Below are positions 55,748 to 64,000 of a DNA stretch of 64,000 nucleotides, piece after piece. Positions within the stretch are counted from its first letter, which is position 1. Each line of letters starts with the position of its first letter. Made by a program: the position numbers and the translations under genes. Origin of the DNA: Suillus spraguei (lineage: Eukaryota > Basidiomycota > Agaricomycetes > Boletales > Suillaceae). Under the pieces are notes generated by a model. The model did not search any database, had not been told where the DNA came from, and saw nothing but the letters and a program-made list of their open reading frames with translations. The stretch is taken from NCBI GenBank assembly GCA_016800925.1, contig JABCPU010000008.1:248001-312000 (forward strand), given 5' to 3'.

Positions 55748-57400
55748 TCAGTCTGTTTCTTCGTCCCAGCGCCCAGGGAAAGGTGGCGTACCGCCCGGGG
55801 ACTCGTTAGACATACCCGCGCGACGTGCTCTTGAACTTGAATTTCTACCCTGAGATGAACTGCCAGCTGCTCTCGAGCTACCCGTACTTCCCCCAAAAAA
55901 TGAGTGGAATAATCCCCCACCACTACGACCTGAGTTCCCAGGCGATCGTGAACGTGGCAGAGCTGATGATGATGATGGTGGGTTTGTTGTGCGGCCACTA
56001 AACCCACTTCCTGGTCCCGGGGGGCTGCTTGGTGGGCGTGGCTGTTGTGCTTGTTCTATCAGAGCATACCTTTTACTCAGCGTAAGATGATAATGGAGAT
56101 GGACATAAAAAATGACTCGCCGGCAAACAGGGCACGTTCCGCTAGATTTTAACCATGGCAATATACAAGGCTGGTGAAATGGGTGCTTGCACGGAAGAGT
56201 TACAACAACTTGCTCTTCCGGGTCTTCGGTTCCAAGTTGGAACTGTTCTTTACATACGGCACAATCTTTTTCTAATAGTGGAGCTAGCAACACATGGAAA
56301 TGAGTAGCCAGCGGGGGATACAATGGACAATGACAGACATCGCTCCAAAAGATTCTCTCGTGGGAGATTGTTAATAATGTCTTCCGTTGCTGGAATAGGC
56401 CGTGAAGCAGAGTTTTCCATTATCTGCGTTATCACTTGGTCCAATGCTACCAAATCATAGTCAGACTTTGTAAAACGTTTCAGGGACACACAAACCCTCT
56501 TGATTGAACACATAGTCACCCCATCGTCCGCTCGCTCCTTCAGGACCAAGGGAAAACATTTCAGCAAAAGGGTCTGTGCCTCTACCGGTGGGACCTTGTC
56601 CCAATAAAGCTAATAAATATTGTGCCATCATTGGGCCAGTAATGTCGCCAGGATTTCGTGGACCACTTTGATTTTCACGACGCAAAAACCTATGCCAAAT
56701 TATGCGTATAGTATTTCGAGACAATCGCAGTAGACGTACTCGGACATGCCAGGAACTTCACGATCACGTTGCTCCGGAGAGCGCGGACGATTGAGGGTGT
56801 TGGGACCTCCAAGAAGGAAGGTTCTCGTGGCACTGTGACTAGGACCATTACTATGAAACTCAAAACGAAGACCGCCCTAATTGTATTATGAGCTTTTCTG
56901 CAGTGTATATGGAATATGACTGACCGGTCCTCCCTCAGAGCTACGAGGGAAGGTGGGTGAACGAGATCGAGGACTTCCCGCCAAGGCAGCTGTGGGCATT
57001 TCCTTTCATGTAAGGTCTCACTGCGTGCATGAATGAACGCGCACCTAGCAAACCACCCAAATTCGGGGGCATTTCGTTCGGAGTGTTTTGCTGATATGCC
57101 CGAGGATCATCGCTCGGATCCTCTATCTGCACAACATTATGATATATCGTTATCACCAAGTACGAAGATGGGGATGCCCACCCTCTCGACGAATGTCCCC
57201 TGACATGATGCACAGATTGGATCCGGTTGCTAATAGATCACATCGTCATGCGTTAACATCGGAAGTGCTGAGGATCTGCTAACCATGAGTGGTCTCATCT
57301 CAGCATGACACTATTGCATTGTTATGTTAGTATAGGGCGTGCAAGTAGCTTTCAAGGGACAAACTTCGTGACAATACCACATCGGCTCTCTGGAAGACAT
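55748..57400 (-). CDS. RNF126/BCA2-type RING-H2 E3 ubiquitin ligase
   Basis: Ten exons on the minus strand: 57365-57400, 57284-57310, 57182-57229, 57045-57126, 56925-56989, 56740-56876, 56496-56689, 56339-56446, 56121-56283, 55748-56069, giving 393 residues in consistent phase. An N-terminal zinc ribbon (WYCHECHAEMRPLM, then DPICASCQGTFVERIEDP) spans residues 8-40. A Ser/Pro/Gly-rich linker and WGDYVFNQEALDQVITQIME follow, then the RING-H2 (CAVCKEQF, TLPCKHPFHQPCI, SGTCPVCR) and a disordered Ser/Gly tail. This order matches RNF126/RNF115, which transfer ubiquitin to misfolded or membrane-derived clients. The intron between CPVCR and YALIEQ (56070-56120) has a GC donor (GCGAGT), is 51 nt long and contains no stop, so retention would only add 17 residues. 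The first three exons are very short. The ABC transporter gene lies upstream on the same strand. Confidence 0.9.
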
Positions 57401-57872
57401 GGTAGCAAAGACAGCTTGAGCAAGTGGATGGTGGTGGAAATGCAAGCAGGTTCCGGCACAGCGTTGCAATGACGCCACAGCATGCGCCCACCAGCGACCC
57501 GGGAATCCGCCCAAATTAGTACACGTGAAGTATTATTATACAAAGTCCGCTGGCACTGGCAGAGTTTTCTTCTCTCACTGCAACCCTCACGAGAAAATTG
57601 GTCAACTTGGATTCATTAGGTGAGCGTAATACCGTTCTCTTGAATTGTGATGAACATTCTGGTTCCCTATTATACGAATGCTCTTCTTGAGAATGACATG
57701 AGATCAATACCGGGTTTTCCTGAACGTTTCAGCCTGAGGCATGATTTGAATGAACGTCGAACTAACTCCTTGAATTTCTATCTTTTGCTCAGGTCAACCG
57801 TGCCGTTGTCTAAACAAAATCCTGAAGGAGCCTATATCCAACCAATGATCATGCTAGTGATAGTGTACAGTC
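57401..57872. other. Intergenic region between the ABC transporter and RING genes
   Basis: 472 bp containing the 3' flank of the transporter and the promoter of the RING gene. No clear TATA box and no other gene; the frame at 57647-58027 is a shadow. Confidence 0.5.
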
Positions 57873-63605
<5,733 letters not shown>

Positions 63606-63838
63606 GCTTTAGAAGATGAGCGATCACGTTATTTCTCACGAAAGCTGGGACAGGCCTGTATCGCTCCTGGATGATAATTAAATAAAGGCCGCTCAGATAA
63701 AATAAAATAAAATGTGATTTTAATGTACCATCGTTAACGAAATTGTATAGGGTCAAGGAACTGATTTCTCGGCCACGTGACCGACGTCGCGCCGAACAAC
63801 AAACGCAAGAGGCTCATACATGTCCGTGTCTAGCAGCA
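63606..63838. other. Probable first exon of the ABC gene and shared promoter region
   Basis: The exon ending at 63117 opens at 63606 after CTAAAG, a possible acceptor. An upstream minus-strand frame (63616-63756) includes a hydrophobic stretch (LFYLSGLYLIIIQ) and may be part of the transporter N-terminus. I could not fix the start codon. Confidence 0.35.
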
Positions 63839-64000
63839 ATGAGGTATCTGCACGCTCTTATCCAGATCTCTGGAGCAATCGCAATTGTACTCCCAATCGT
63901 GGATTATGGCTTAAGCATGCATTCAGCAAGAGACTTACTCGGTATGCTCGCGGGCACTGCTGGCAGTGACACAGACTCGCCTGCAACATCAGACACGCTC
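63839..64000 (+). CDS. Possible start of a divergent gene (runs off the window)
   Basis: An ATG at 63839 opens 54 codons without stop to the window end: MRYLHALIQISGAIAIVLPI, then GLSMHSARDLLGMLAGTAGS. The first 20 residues look like a signal peptide or anchor. The opposite strand has stops here. With only 162 nt and no homology recognised this is tentative. Confidence 0.35.
   Translation, partial: MRYLHALIQISGAIAIVLPIVDYGLSMHSARDLLGMLAGTAGSDTDSPATSDTL

Overview
The window is fungal nuclear DNA, almost certainly from an agaricomycete (mushroom-forming basidiomycete). The signs are dense 44-56-nt spliceosomal introns, proteases of the polyporopepsin type, and transposon families common in that class (Plavaka, hAT with a BED finger, Tc1/mariner, PIF/Harbinger). 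All joined exon coordinates were worked out by hand from splice sites, reading phase and family motifs.

Left part (1-27.3 kb). The 3' half of a DUF89/ARMT1-type phosphatase gene (1-1094) is followed by a tandem array of secreted A1 aspartic proteases: six intact six-exon genes (3268, 6753, 9901, 14247, 18491 and 22074, all + strand), one inverted truncated pseudogene (16320-17159), one decayed copy (25854-27308) and two isolated exon-6 remnants (8393-8585, 11541-11735). Promoter blocks with a TATA box about 45 nt before the ATG are duplicated with the genes. Most also carry a TGACTC-type box. One intact copy (AP5) has lost the second catalytic aspartate (Asp to Glu) and has an altered flap. 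The array evolves by block duplication, unequal exchange and decay, with hAT fragments inserted in the spacers.

Middle part (27.3-45.4 kb) is a transposon graveyard with nested structure. It holds a Plavaka transposase split by a solo LTR, a second LTR family forming a large inverted repeat, a Tc1-like element with about 210-bp terminal repeats, and a second mariner-like element carrying a transposase plus a convergent accessory gene. A TIR-bounded composite encloses a 10-bp minisatellite, a 1.57-kb LTR-like insertion with 37 perfect copies of an octanucleotide, and a MITE. Three solo LTRs of one family have exact 5-bp target duplications.

Right part. A three-exon multispanning membrane protein gene (45587-47069, -) is followed by hAT and Harbinger remnants (48.3-49.5 kb), a hAT transposase gene split by a solo LTR (50.5-53.1 kb) and a weak hypothetical ORF. 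Next come a ten-exon RNF126/BCA2-like RING E3 ligase gene (55748-57400, -) and a 23-exon ABCC-type ABC transporter gene (57873 to about 63605, -). The start of a possible divergent gene lies at the right edge. The housekeeping genes are intact; almost everything between 27 and 54 kb is mobile-element debris.
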